NCBI GenBank assembly: GCA_903839845.1
Contig: CAIMEA010000031.1
Location: forward strand, 1-64,000
DNA from: an uncultured Hyphomicrobiales bacterium
Lineage (GTDB): Bacteria; Pseudomonadota; Alphaproteobacteria; Rhizobiales; Xanthobacteraceae
Direction of reading: 5' to 3'
DNA: 64,000 nucleotides
In this document: positions 32,993 through 41,906 of the stretch, in pieces
Layout: every line of letters starts with the position of its first letter
Position numbering within the stretch: position 1 is the stretch's first letter
Program-made: the position numbers and the translations under genes
The notes under the pieces: model-generated
Database searches by the model: none
Seen by the model: the letters and a program-made list of their open reading frames with translations, nothing else
Told to the model about the DNA's origin: nothing

Positions 32993-33068
32993 TGGTGAGC
33001 GCGCTGGGACTCGAACCCAGGACCTCGCGATTAAAAGTCGTGTGCTCTACCAGCTGAGCTACGCGCTC
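32993..33068 (-). tRNA. tRNA-Lys (anticodon UUU), CCA encoded
   Basis: GAGCGCGTAGCTCAGCTGGTAGAGCACACGACTTTTAATCGCGAGGTCCTGGGTTCGAGTCCCAGCGCGCTCACCA folds as a cloverleaf. Confidence 0.97.
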
Positions 33069-33373
33069 GTCACCCTGCGATGATCTTATCCGATTGGCCC
33101 GCGCAAGCGGGATAAACGAAGGCGGGGAGGCGGTCCCCGTCACGGGCTCCCAAGTCGGATCATGCGCTGGCGGTGTGTAGGGGGGCGGGATGGCGAGGTC
33201 AATAGCCGGCTAGCCGCCCTGTGGGGAGCTGTTTCGGCTGGATTTCCCGGCCAAATCGCGGTTCCTTTGCCCATATCTTGAACTCGCCCTTGGCCGTCGC
33301 GGTTTGCTACACTCAGACCGAACGGCACTGCCGCCCCCAGCCCCTCTCGCCGCCGCCCGGAGCTTTAACGACC

Positions 33374-34540
33374 ATGCCTATCGTCAACCGTGTCGCCGAC
33401 CTGCATGCCGACATCACCGCCTGGCGGCGCGATCTGCACGCCCATCCGGAGTTGCTCTATGAGGTGCACCGGACCGCGGCCTCGGTGGCGGCGCGGCTCA
33501 CGGAATTCGGCTGCGACGAGGTGGTGCCGGGGATCGGCCGCACCGGCGTGGTCGGGGTCATCCGTGGGCGCAAGGGCACGTCCGGCAAGACGATCGCGCT
33601 GCGCGCCGACATGGACGCGCTGCCGATCGAGGAGGCCAACGACCTGCCTTACAAGTCGACGGTGCCAGGCAAGATGCACGCCTGCGGCCATGACGGCCAC
33701 ACCGCGATGCTTCTGGGCGCGGCACGCTACCTCGCCGAGACCCGCAATTTCGACGGCACTGCTATCGTCATTTTCCAGCCGGCCGAGGAAGGCGGCGCTG
33801 GCGCCAAGGCGATGCTCGATGACGGCATGGTCGGCCGTTTTGCCATCGACGAATTCTACGGCATGCACAATGCCCCCGGCATGCCGGTCGGCGAATTCGG
33901 CCTGTCCAAGGGGCCGATGATGGCGGCGGCGGATTTCGTCACGATTGACATCGAAGGCGTCGGCGCGCACGCGGCGCGTCCGCATCTCGGCGTCGATACA
34001 GTGCTGGTCGGCGCTCAGATCATCAACGCAATGCAATCGGTGGTGTCGCGCAATGTCGACCCGCTGAAGTCGGCGGTGGTGTCGATCTGCATGTTCCAGG
34101 CCGGCAATACCGACAACGTCATCCCGCAGACGGTGCAACTGCGCGGCACAGCGCGCAGCCTGGACGCCGGTGTGCAGGATCTCCTGGAAAAGAACCTGCA
34201 TCGCATCGTCGAACACACCGCGGCGGCCTATGGTGCCAAGGCGAAATTGACCTACAAGCGCAGCTATCCGGTGCTGGTCAATCACGACCGCGAGACGGAA
34301 TTCGCCTCCGCCGTGGCCAGCCAAATTGCCGGCACCGAGCGGGTCAACACGTCGCTGCCGCCGATGATGGGCGCGGAGGATTTCTCCTTCATGCTCAACA
34401 CCAAGCCGGGCGCTTTCATCTGGGTCGGCAATGGCGACAGCGCGGGCTTGCATCACCCGAGGTACAACTTCAATGACGACGTCATCCCGCTGGGAACGTC
34501 GTACTGGGTTCGGCTGGTGGAAACGGCGCTGCCCGCCTAG
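33374..34540 (+). CDS. M20 family amidohydrolase (hippurate hydrolase-like)
   Basis: WRRDLHAHPELLYEVHRTA...ALRADMDALPIEEANDLPYKSTVPGKMHACGHDGHTAMLLGAARYLAE...PPMMGAEDFSFML. Confidence 0.95.
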   Translation: MPIVNRVADLHADITAWRRDLHAHPELLYEVHRTAASVAARLTEFGCDEVVPGIGRTGVVGVIRGRKGTSGKTIALRADMDALPIEEANDLPYKSTVPGKMHACGHDGHTAMLLGAARYLAETRNFDGTAIVIFQPAEEGGAGAKAMLDDGMVGRFAIDEFYGMHNAPGMPVGEFGLSKGPMMAAADFVTIDIEGVGAHAARPHLGVDTVLVGAQIINAMQSVVSRNVDPLKSAVVSICMFQAGNTDNVIPQTVQLRGTARSLDAGVQDLLEKNLHRIVEHTAAAYGAKAKLTYKRSYPVLVNHDRETEFASAVASQIAGTERVNTSLPPMMGAEDFSFMLNTKPGAFIWVGNGDSAGLHHPRYNFNDDVIPLGTSYWVRLVETALPA

Positions 34541-34545
34541 TTGTA

Positions 34546-34646
34546 ATTCCGGGGCGCGCTGAAAGCACGAACCCGGAATCCAGCTTGCAATTTCAATGCT
34601 GGATATCTGGATTCCGGATCGCCGCTGACGCGGCGTCCGGAATGAC
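34546..34646. repeat. palindromic intergenic repeat
   Basis: ATTCCGGGGCGCGC...CCCGGAATCC...GGATTCCGGATC...GTCCGGAAT nested inverted repeats. Confidence 0.6.
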
Positions 34647-34657
34647 AGAGTATTTTG

Positions 34658-37327
34658 CTACTGCGCCAGTTCGGTCTGCTTTTCCATCACCGTAACCGTT
34701 GCGGGCGCGACGGCTTCGGCAATTCGCGCCGGGCGGCGTCCGAAGAGTTCGCCGAACTGGGTGTCGATCGCTCGCCATGTGGCGAAGTCGTTGATGCGCG
34801 AACGCTCGAGCAGCGCGATCGCCACGGCGGCGACGAAGGGCAGGCTCTGGATCACCAGCACACCGGCGAAAATATTGATCTCGCGCACTTCCTTGATGTT
34901 GGTCGCGACCAAAATCACGGCGCCGCCGATCAGCAGAACCGACAGCACGGCTTCCCAGAAGGCGTGGAAGTCGGTGCGGCGGCGGACCTTATTCGAACCG
35001 CCTTTATCGGTGCGCACGAAGGGCAGGTGGTCCTTGATCATGCCCATGGCGACGGCGCGCGCCACCGTCCACTGCACCGACATCGCGGCGATGGCCGAAA
35101 CGAACAGCTGGCCTTTGCCGGTTTGCACGCGCAGGCGGTAGAGCGTAACGAAATGCGCCATCGAGACGACGAAGCTGGCGAGGATCGGCACAGTGAGGAT
35201 GCGATCCGGCACGGCGATATCGAGGAAGGCGATGATCGGCACCCAGATGATGTTGAGGATCGCGACGACGACGCCGACGCTTTCGGCGCCCAGCCAGTTG
35301 AGCCAGCCGAGCGAGAATTCGCGCTTCTGGTCGCGCGTCAGCCGGCTGCCGCCGGGCAGGAAACGGCGCCAATGCTTCTTGAGGATCTGCAAGCCGCCGT
35401 AAGCCCAGCGATCGCGCTGCTTCTTGTAGGCGTTGAACGTGTCGGGCAAGAGGCCGTGGCCGTAGCGCTTGTTGGTGTAATGCGCGTGATAGCCAAGCTC
35501 GAGCAAGGTCAGGCCGAGATCGGTGTCCTCGCAGATCGTGTCGCTCGACCAGCCGCCGGCGGCCTCGATGGCCGAGCGGCGCACCAGGCACATCGTGCCA
35601 TGCACGACGATGGCGTTCACTTCGTTCCGCTGCACCATACCGATATCGAAGAAGCCGGCATATTCGCCGTTCATCGCGTGATGCATCAGGCTGCGGTCGC
35701 CGTCGCGGTGGTCCTGCGGCGCCTGCACGAGCCCGACGGCGGGATCGGCGAACAGCGGCACCAGATCTTTGAGCCAGTCCGGCGTCACGACATAGTCGGC
35801 GTCGATGATGCCGATGACTTCGGCATCGGCCGCGGTGTGCACGGTCGCCAGGCGCAAGGCGCCGGCCTTGAAGCCTTCGAGATTGTTGGCCAGCACGAAC
35901 TTGAATTTTTCACCGAGCACGCGGCAATGCTCTTCGACCGGCATCCACATGCCCGGATCTGGCGTGTTGTTGACGACGACGACGCATTCGAAATTCGGGT
36001 AGTCGAGGCGCGCGACGGCGTCGAGCGTCTGCTTGAGCATCTCCGGCGGTTCGCGATAGGCCGGAATGTGGATCGACACTTTCGGCGCGACGAATTCCGG
36101 CGCCAGCGGCGGCGCGTTCGGCACCAGCCGCATCGGCTTGCGACCGAAGGCGATCGACGCGATCTCCTCGATGCGCGCCAGCGCGATGATGATCAACGGG
36201 ATAAGCAGCAATGTACCGAGACCGAGCGCGAAGGCCGCGCCGGGCACGAAATAGTGGCCGTTCCAATAGGCGAACAAGGCCGCCGACCATGCGCCGACGG
36301 CGTTGGCCGCGGCGGCCAGCAGAACGATCTGCCAGACGGTAACGGCGCTCGCCGACAGGATCGGCAGCGACAGCAGCACGCTCACCAACAGGGCGATGCC
36401 GGCAAGCTTCCAGTGATCCGGATTGCCGACCGGGCCGGTCCAGCTGAACTTGGGGTTACGCGACGCATCGAGCAGGCCCCAATAGGGGCCGACGCCGCCT
36501 TCGAATATCTTCCACGGCTGATCGATGGCTTCGACGATGTTGTAGTCGATGCCGTAGGCCTCGGCGCGCGAGACGAAGTCTCGCAAAGCGACGGCCTGCT
36601 CGACGCGGCCGGGATTGGCGGATTTCAGATTATAGCCGGCGCTCGGCCAGCCGAACTCGGCGATGACGATGCGCTTGCCGGGATAGGCGCTGCGCAGCTT
36701 GTCATAAATGATGATGGCCTGATCGACCGCCTGGGCTTCCGAGAAACCTTCCCAATAAGGCAGGATATGCGCGGCGATGTAATCGACCGCCGACACCAGT
36801 TCAGGATGTTCGATCCAGACGTTCCAGATTTCGCCGGTGGTCACCGGCACGTTGACCGAGCGCTTGACGCGCTGGATCATCGTAATGAGGTCGGAAACCT
36901 TCTGCTCGCCACGGTAGATCGTTTCGTTGCCGACGAAGATGCCGTTGACGTTGCTGTGACGCTTCGACAATTCGATCACCGAACGCATTTCGCGTTCGTT
37001 GCGCTCCTTATCCTTGTCGATCCAGGCGCCGATCGTCGCGCGCAGGCCGAATTCCGAGGCAATGCCTGGGACCAGTTCGACGCCGGCTGTCGATGAATAG
37101 GTGCGGACCGCGCGGGTCATCGGCGCCAGCAGCTTCAAGTCGGCGCGGATGCGCTCGGCCTGGGCCTTGCCGCCTTCGTCAGGATTCACATTGCCCTCGA
37201 ACGGGGCATAGGAAACGCTGGCCAGTTGTCCATTGAAATCGGGGGCGTTTATGCGGTCGCGAGAAAAAGCCCATAATCCAGCGTGCACGCACACCACGAG
37301 GGCGACGACAGCGGCGACGGTGCGCAT
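34658..37327 (-). CDS. GH17-GT2 fusion beta-(1,3)-glucan synthase (NdvB-like)
   Basis: N-terminal GH17-like VSYAPFEGNVNPDEGGKAQAERI...VGNETIYRG...IAEFGWPSAGYN; C-terminal GT2 VSIHIPAYREPPEMLKQTLDAVARLDYPNFECVVVVNN...CEDTDLGLTLLELGY...QRDRWAYGGLQ. Confidence 0.9.
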   Translation of the reverse strand: MRTVAAVVALVVCVHAGLWAFSRDRINAPDFNGQLASVSYAPFEGNVNPDEGGKAQAERIRADLKLLAPMTRAVRTYSSTAGVELVPGIASEFGLRATIGAWIDKDKERNEREMRSVIELSKRHSNVNGIFVGNETIYRGEQKVSDLITMIQRVKRSVNVPVTTGEIWNVWIEHPELVSAVDYIAAHILPYWEGFSEAQAVDQAIIIYDKLRSAYPGKRIVIAEFGWPSAGYNLKSANPGRVEQAVALRDFVSRAEAYGIDYNIVEAIDQPWKIFEGGVGPYWGLLDASRNPKFSWTGPVGNPDHWKLAGIALLVSVLLSLPILSASAVTVWQIVLLAAAANAVGAWSAALFAYWNGHYFVPGAAFALGLGTLLLIPLIIIALARIEEIASIAFGRKPMRLVPNAPPLAPEFVAPKVSIHIPAYREPPEMLKQTLDAVARLDYPNFECVVVVNNTPDPGMWMPVEEHCRVLGEKFKFVLANNLEGFKAGALRLATVHTAADAEVIGIIDADYVVTPDWLKDLVPLFADPAVGLVQAPQDHRDGDRSLMHHAMNGEYAGFFDIGMVQRNEVNAIVVHGTMCLVRRSAIEAAGGWSSDTICEDTDLGLTLLELGYHAHYTNKRYGHGLLPDTFNAYKKQRDRWAYGGLQILKKHWRRFLPGGSRLTRDQKREFSLGWLNWLGAESVGVVVAILNIIWVPIIAFLDIAVPDRILTVPILASFVVSMAHFVTLYRLRVQTGKGQLFVSAIAAMSVQWTVARAVAMGMIKDHLPFVRTDKGGSNKVRRRTDFHAFWEAVLSVLLIGGAVILVATNIKEVREINIFAGVLVIQSLPFVAAVAIALLERSRINDFATWRAIDTQFGELFGRRPARIAEAVAPATVTVMEKQTELAQ

Positions 37328-37526
37328 TGCTTCACAACCACATGGGGCAGGATGGCAGACCCTCGAACCCGTCCCCTGGGCTCAGCCGAAGCTTGTTCTG
37401 CTGTAGTGCAGCATAGCTCAGCAATAGGCATCTGTTCAAGTAAATCACGCACATGGCAAATCCTTGACGCGCGCATGGCACGAGCAAGACATTCAACGCG
37501 CACAAGGCAACATATTCACAACGCGG

Positions 37527-38015
37527 TCAGGGCTTTGCCGTTCCACCGGAGGTAGCGGCTGGCGCCGGCATGGCGTCGGCGGCGACCGGCGCGAGGCCGG
37601 GATTGAGCCAACAGGCGTGGACACGGCCGTTCAGCGTTTCCTGGGCTTTCGGGTCGATATTTCCCTGCCGCACCAGGCAGCGGAACGTGGCCTGGATATG
37701 GGCGCCGGGGCAGCCGAAGCGATCGTAAAGGTCGAGATGGCGGAAGGCGGTGTCGAGGTCGTCGCGCCAGAGCAGATTGACCACCCGGCGGCCAAGCCAG
37801 ACGCATTCCGGATTGCCGGCAGGGCCGGTCAGGGTGCGAGTTGCTTCGGCGATCTCGTCGATCTTCTTCTGGCCTTCCTTGTCCTTGACGGCCGGCTCGG
37901 TCGCGGCCGCTTTAGGCGGCTCCGCCGGCTTGCCGCCGCTTTGCGCGACCGCGGGACCCGAGAGACTGACGGATGCCAAGCAAAGCAAGGCAAGGAACTG
38001 ACGCAGCGAAGTCAT
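37527..38015 (-). CDS. secreted protein possibly linked to beta-glucan biosynthesis
   Basis: Signal peptide; Cys-containing mature domain; located between the two GH17-type genes. Confidence 0.6.
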   Translation of the reverse strand: MTSLRQFLALLCLASVSLSGPAVAQSGGKPAEPPKAAATEPAVKDKEGQKKIDEIAEATRTLTGPAGNPECVWLGRRVVNLLWRDDLDTAFRHLDLYDRFGCPGAHIQATFRCLVRQGNIDPKAQETLNGRVHACWLNPGLAPVAADAMPAPAATSGGTAKP

Positions 38016-38571
38016 AAACGGTGTTTTCCCGCCGGTGTTGAAGGTAAGCCGCTCGCCCGAAGTCCAGCTCACTTGAGACTGGATTGGGACGCTATTGCGG
38101 CGCCCCGAACGGTCCGGCCTTGATCGTCTCTAATTTCTTTTTCTTAGCCCTGGCTCAAATCATCGCTTTGTTAGGCTTACGTTCAGGTTGGATTTGGCCG
38201 GGCATTGAACCGGAACGTCGCCCCCGCGCAATCCCCCATGCTCTCCTAAACCCGTCCTCGCCCCAGATTAAAACTTGGCCTTAGTGACGCGGCTTTGTCC
38301 AGTGTCTCGGCGAGACTTGCTTAAAATAACCGAGCGGCGTGGCCCGCCGGCTGCGGCTGCGGCTGCGGCTTCGGCCGCGGTTGGCGACGGCCGGGCCGGG
38401 CGGACCTATCCTGTCGCCGGCTATGACCAGCCTTTGCCGGCAAAATTCTGATCGACAAAGTCTCGATCGGCGAAGTCTTGATCCACGGAGTCTTGGCAGG
38501 CGCAGGCGCGCCCTATATGCCGAAGCGCCGGATCGACTTGAGCTGCGATTTCTCCGAAATTGGGTTTTCCC

Positions 38572-40182
38572 ATGCGCATTGGACTCGTTTGCTTTGCTGT
38601 CGCGGCGGCATTCATTGGCGCCGTCTGGTTCTGGCTGGGCAGTCCGGTCCAGGTAGCCCCCACCCAGTTGAGCGTCGGCGAGAAGCTTTATTGCGTGTCC
38701 TACGCGCCGTTTCGCGGCAGTCAGACCCCGTTCGATCCGAACACCCGAATTCCGGCGGCCCAGATCGAGGCGGACCTGACACAGCTTGCCGCGATAACGG
38801 ATTGCGTGCGGATCTATTCGGCCGACCAGGGCCTCGAACAGGTTGCGCCGATCGCCGCCAGGCTTGGCTTGAAGGTGCTGCAGGGTTTCTGGATTTCCAA
38901 TAACGCAGCAAAGACGCGGGCGCAGTTCGAAACCGCGGTCCAGATTGCCAACCAATATCCGGAAACGGTCCGGGCCGTGGTGGTCGGCAACGAGGTTCTG
39001 TTGCGCGGCGACCTGTCGGCGTCCGACCTGGCCGCGACGATCCGGGCGATGAAGGCGCGGGTGAAGGTGCCGGTGACCTATGCCGATGTCTGGGAATTCT
39101 GGCTGCGGGCGCCGGACGTCGCGGCGGCGGTCGACTTCGTCACTATTCACATTCTGCCCTATTGGGAGGATTTCCCGATTTCCGCGTCGCTCGCCGGGCG
39201 GCATGTCGACGCCATTCGCCGCCAGGTGGTGGCGGCCTTCCCGGCCAAGGAGGTCATCATCGGCGAGGTCGGCTGGCCGAGCGCCGGCCGCATGCGCGAA
39301 GGCGCCTTGCCGTCGCCGGCCAATCAGGCGCGCGTCATTCAGGATGTGCTGGCTTTGGCCAAGCGCGACAAGGTCAAGGTCAACGTCATCGAGGCTTTCG
39401 ACCAGCCGTGGAAGCGCGCGCTCGAAGGTGTGGTCGGCGGCCATTGGGGCCTGTTCGACGAAGCCACGCGGAAACCGAAATTCGTCGTCGGGCAGGCGCT
39501 GTCGAACCACCCGGATTGGCCATTGCAGGCCGGTGGCGGCATCGCTTTCGCCGCGCTGGTGTTCGGCGCGGCATGGGCGGCGCGGCGCGGCATGCGGTCA
39601 TATTCCAATCCGTCGTTGACCCTGTGGCTGGCGGTCACCGGCAATGCGATCGCCGGCGGCGCGCTGATCGGCTTGAGCGTCGCCAACCTGCCGGTCGAAA
39701 GCCTTTACGCCAGCGGCTGGCTGCGCTCGCTCGCCTTTCTGACAGTCGCGGTTCTGTCGCCGGTGGCGGTCAGCATGGCGATCATGCGCGAGGCAGGGCT
39801 GCCGCGATTTTCGCGGCTGATCGGGCCGGTCGAGGGCCGCGAGCGCGATCCGCTGGCGTTGACGGTCGGCGCGGTCGCCATTGTCACGATGCTGCTGGCG
39901 TTGATTGTCGCGCTCGGCCTGGTGTTCGATCCGCGCTACCGCGATTTCCCGTTCGCGCCGTTAACCGCTGCGGTGGCGCCGCTGTTCTTGCTTAGCGTCA
40001 CAAGGCCGCGTCCGCCGGGCGCGCGGGGCGCCGCCGAAATCGCCGCGAGCGGCGTGCTGGCGGCTTCGGTGCCGTATATCGTTCTCAATGAAGGTCTGGC
40101 TAACTGGCAGTCGCTGTGGGTGTCGGCGACTTTGGCAGCGCTGGCTTTTACGCTGGCTCGGGTTCGCGACGCGCGAGGCTGA
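38572..40182 (+). CDS. GH17-domain membrane protein (NdvC-like beta-glucan synthesis / exo-beta-1,3-glucanase family)
   Basis: YCVSYAPFRGSQTPFDPNTRIPAAQIEADLTQLA...VVGNEVLLRGDL...IIGEVGWPSAGRMREGA...VIEAFDQPWKR; multi-TM C-terminal part. Confidence 0.85.
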   Translation: MRIGLVCFAVAAAFIGAVWFWLGSPVQVAPTQLSVGEKLYCVSYAPFRGSQTPFDPNTRIPAAQIEADLTQLAAITDCVRIYSADQGLEQVAPIAARLGLKVLQGFWISNNAAKTRAQFETAVQIANQYPETVRAVVVGNEVLLRGDLSASDLAATIRAMKARVKVPVTYADVWEFWLRAPDVAAAVDFVTIHILPYWEDFPISASLAGRHVDAIRRQVVAAFPAKEVIIGEVGWPSAGRMREGALPSPANQARVIQDVLALAKRDKVKVNVIEAFDQPWKRALEGVVGGHWGLFDEATRKPKFVVGQALSNHPDWPLQAGGGIAFAALVFGAAWAARRGMRSYSNPSLTLWLAVTGNAIAGGALIGLSVANLPVESLYASGWLRSLAFLTVAVLSPVAVSMAIMREAGLPRFSRLIGPVEGRERDPLALTVGAVAIVTMLLALIVALGLVFDPRYRDFPFAPLTAAVAPLFLLSVTRPRPPGARGAAEIAASGVLAASVPYIVLNEGLANWQSLWVSATLAALAFTLARVRDARG

Positions 40183-40522
40183 GGATCAACAATCCGATTG
40201 CCAGCGACGACAGGACGACGTTGTACAAAACCACGCCGACACAGGCGATCGCCAGCGCGGCGGCGAACAATACCAAAGTCGGCCGCAGCAGATTGAGCGC
40301 GGCGATCACAAGCGCGGCGATGCCGAAGACCGAATTCTGGAACAGCACGGTGGCAATAGTGCGAGAAAAGCACAGCCATGTATTCAGGCCGGCGCCGCAG
40401 GCGAGGCCGACCGCCGATTGCTCGATGCCGAGATAGCGCAAGTACAGCGCATAGCCCAACGCACAAAAGCCGACAATCAAGAGAACATTGGTGGCGCGTG
40501 CGCTCGGCAGAAACAATTTCAT
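40148..40522 (-). CDS. hypothetical 4-TM membrane protein
   Basis: 124-aa ORF with four hydrophobic segments; overlaps the 3' end of the convergent GH17 gene. Confidence 0.6.
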   Translation of the reverse strand: MKLFLPSARATNVLLIVGFCALGYALYLRYLGIEQSAVGLACGAGLNTWLCFSRTIATVLFQNSVFGIAALVIAALNLLRPTLVLFAAALAIACVGVVLYNVVLSSLAIGLLILSLARREPEPA

Positions 40523-40607
40523 CGCTGATGGGTCCGTTCATCGCGGCAGGGTCGTCGCGGCCAAGACTATGCCGCCTGGCGCGAGCGGCGGCAATGCGAC
40601 GATCGCG

Positions 40608-41738
40608 CTATTGCGGCACGGTCAATTGCGCGCCGGCGAACTTGGTGGTCCGGCAGGTGACGCGCGAGGCGGCAAAGCGGGCGCAGACTTGCGCGGCGGC
40701 GGCCGCGTTCGGCAAAGGCCCGACGATCAGCCGGTAAGGGGTCATGTGCGGGCGCGGGTCGCGCGCCACCAAGGGTCGTAGGCCGTTAAGCAGGGGACCG
40801 AAATTGGCTTTCACCGCGGCCCAGCGCGCCTGCATGATTTCCAGGCTGCGGGCGCCGCCGAGATCGATGCCGACTTCCTTGCTGGGGCCGCTATGGCTGA
40901 GTTCGCCGGCAATGGGCATAGGCGGCAACGGAATGGGTTCGCCAAGCGGCGGGGCCACCTGCGGCTCGGAGGATTGCGGCGCAGCCGGCTCCGGCTCGGC
41001 GGTAGGCGGCGCGGTCGGTTGGGTCGCGGCAATTTGCGGCAGGGACGCGGCGGCCTTGGCGGCGGCGGCCCTGGCTTCGGCGGTCTTGGCGTCCTCTTCC
41101 GGCTCGCGGCTGTCTTGCGAGGGTTGCGTCTCGGCCGGCCGGGCGTCCGGCTTTGCCTCCTGAGCTTTGGCGTCTTGGGGCTTAGCCTCCTGGGGTTTGG
41201 CCTCCTGAAGTTTTGCTTCCTGAGTTTTTGGCTCAGGAGATTTGGCGCCCTCAGGCAAGCCGCTCTTGCCGTCGCTCTTGCTATCGTTTTTGCCGATCGG
41301 TTCGAGCCGGGCCGGCGGCGATGTCATCGGCGCGGCAACCGTCGGCGCTGGCGAAACCGGTCGAGCGGCCGCGGCCGCCAGTTCGCGTTTGAGCGAGCCG
41401 GTCACGTCGGACAGATTTTGCTCGAGGGTGGCGATACGCGCGGTCAGGCGTTCGCGGTCGGCGGCCAGTTCGCGCACCTGCGCCTCCAGCCGCGCGGTCT
41501 CGCGCCGCTGCATCTCGGGATCCGGCTGGGCAACAAAATCGGCCTGGGTAACAGTGCGGGCCGGCGGCGGCTCCGCGCCGAAAACCTGTCGCAGGCGCTG
41601 CGAGCCGATATCGGTCTGGGTAATCAGGATGGCGCTCGCCAAAGCGACAATGGCGGCGCCGCCCCACAGGCTGGCCCGCCACAGGAAGTTGCCGTCGGGC
41701 AAACGTCCGAGTTCAGGCGGCTCCTCTTGGTCGGCCAT
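40608..41738 (-). CDS. membrane-anchored protein with coiled-coil, Lys/Glu/Ala/Pro-rich linker and SPOR-like C-terminus
   Basis: Single TM near N-terminus, coiled coil LEAQVRELAADRERLTARIATLEQNLSDV, low-complexity EAKPQEAKPQ linker, C-term MTPYRLIVGPLPNAAAAAQVCARFA. Confidence 0.7.
   Translation of the reverse strand: MADQEEPPELGRLPDGNFLWRASLWGGAAIVALASAILITQTDIGSQRLRQVFGAEPPPARTVTQADFVAQPDPEMQRRETARLEAQVRELAADRERLTARIATLEQNLSDVTGSLKRELAAAAARPVSPAPTVAAPMTSPPARLEPIGKNDSKSDGKSGLPEGAKSPEPKTQEAKLQEAKPQEAKPQDAKAQEAKPDARPAETQPSQDSREPEEDAKTAEARAAAAKAAASLPQIAATQPTAPPTAEPEPAAPQSSEPQVAPPLGEPIPLPPMPIAGELSHSGPSKEVGIDLGGARSLEIMQARWAAVKANFGPLLNGLRPLVARDPRPHMTPYRLIVGPLPNAAAAAQVCARFAASRVTCRTTKFAGAQLTVPQ
41155..41240. 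repeat. short in-frame tandem repeat coding (Q/K/A/E)-rich linker
   Basis: Degenerate 15-nt units such as GCCTCCTGGGGTTTG / GCCTCCTGAAGTTTT. Confidence 0.6.
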
Positions 41739-41906
41739 AACGATCCTCACAAGCGGCGAATCAGGTCATTGAAAACATTAGCAGAATCCGGCAATGCTGG
41801 CTTTCAATCAAAGCGGTAAAAGGCTAAGCACGGTCACGACGTGCCAAAATGACCGGCGGCGGCGCTTTTTAAGCCGGCACCGGCTTACGGTTTGAGCTGA
41901 TAACGA

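Noticed and set aside
32875-33057. 60-aa ORF ending ...ALGLEPRTSRLKVVCSTS
   Set aside because: This is the well-known spurious translation across the antisense strand of a tRNA gene (tRNA-Lys at 32993-33068).
32993-33068. tRNA-Lys as the attachment site of a genomic island
   Set aside because: No integrase, direct repeat of the tRNA 3' end or composition change on either side; flanking genes look chromosomal.
34655-37096. 813-aa open frame antisense to the GH17-GT2 gene
   Set aside because: Same GC-driven shadow ORF effect; composition full of RHRD/HHD runs, opposite to a clear enzyme gene.
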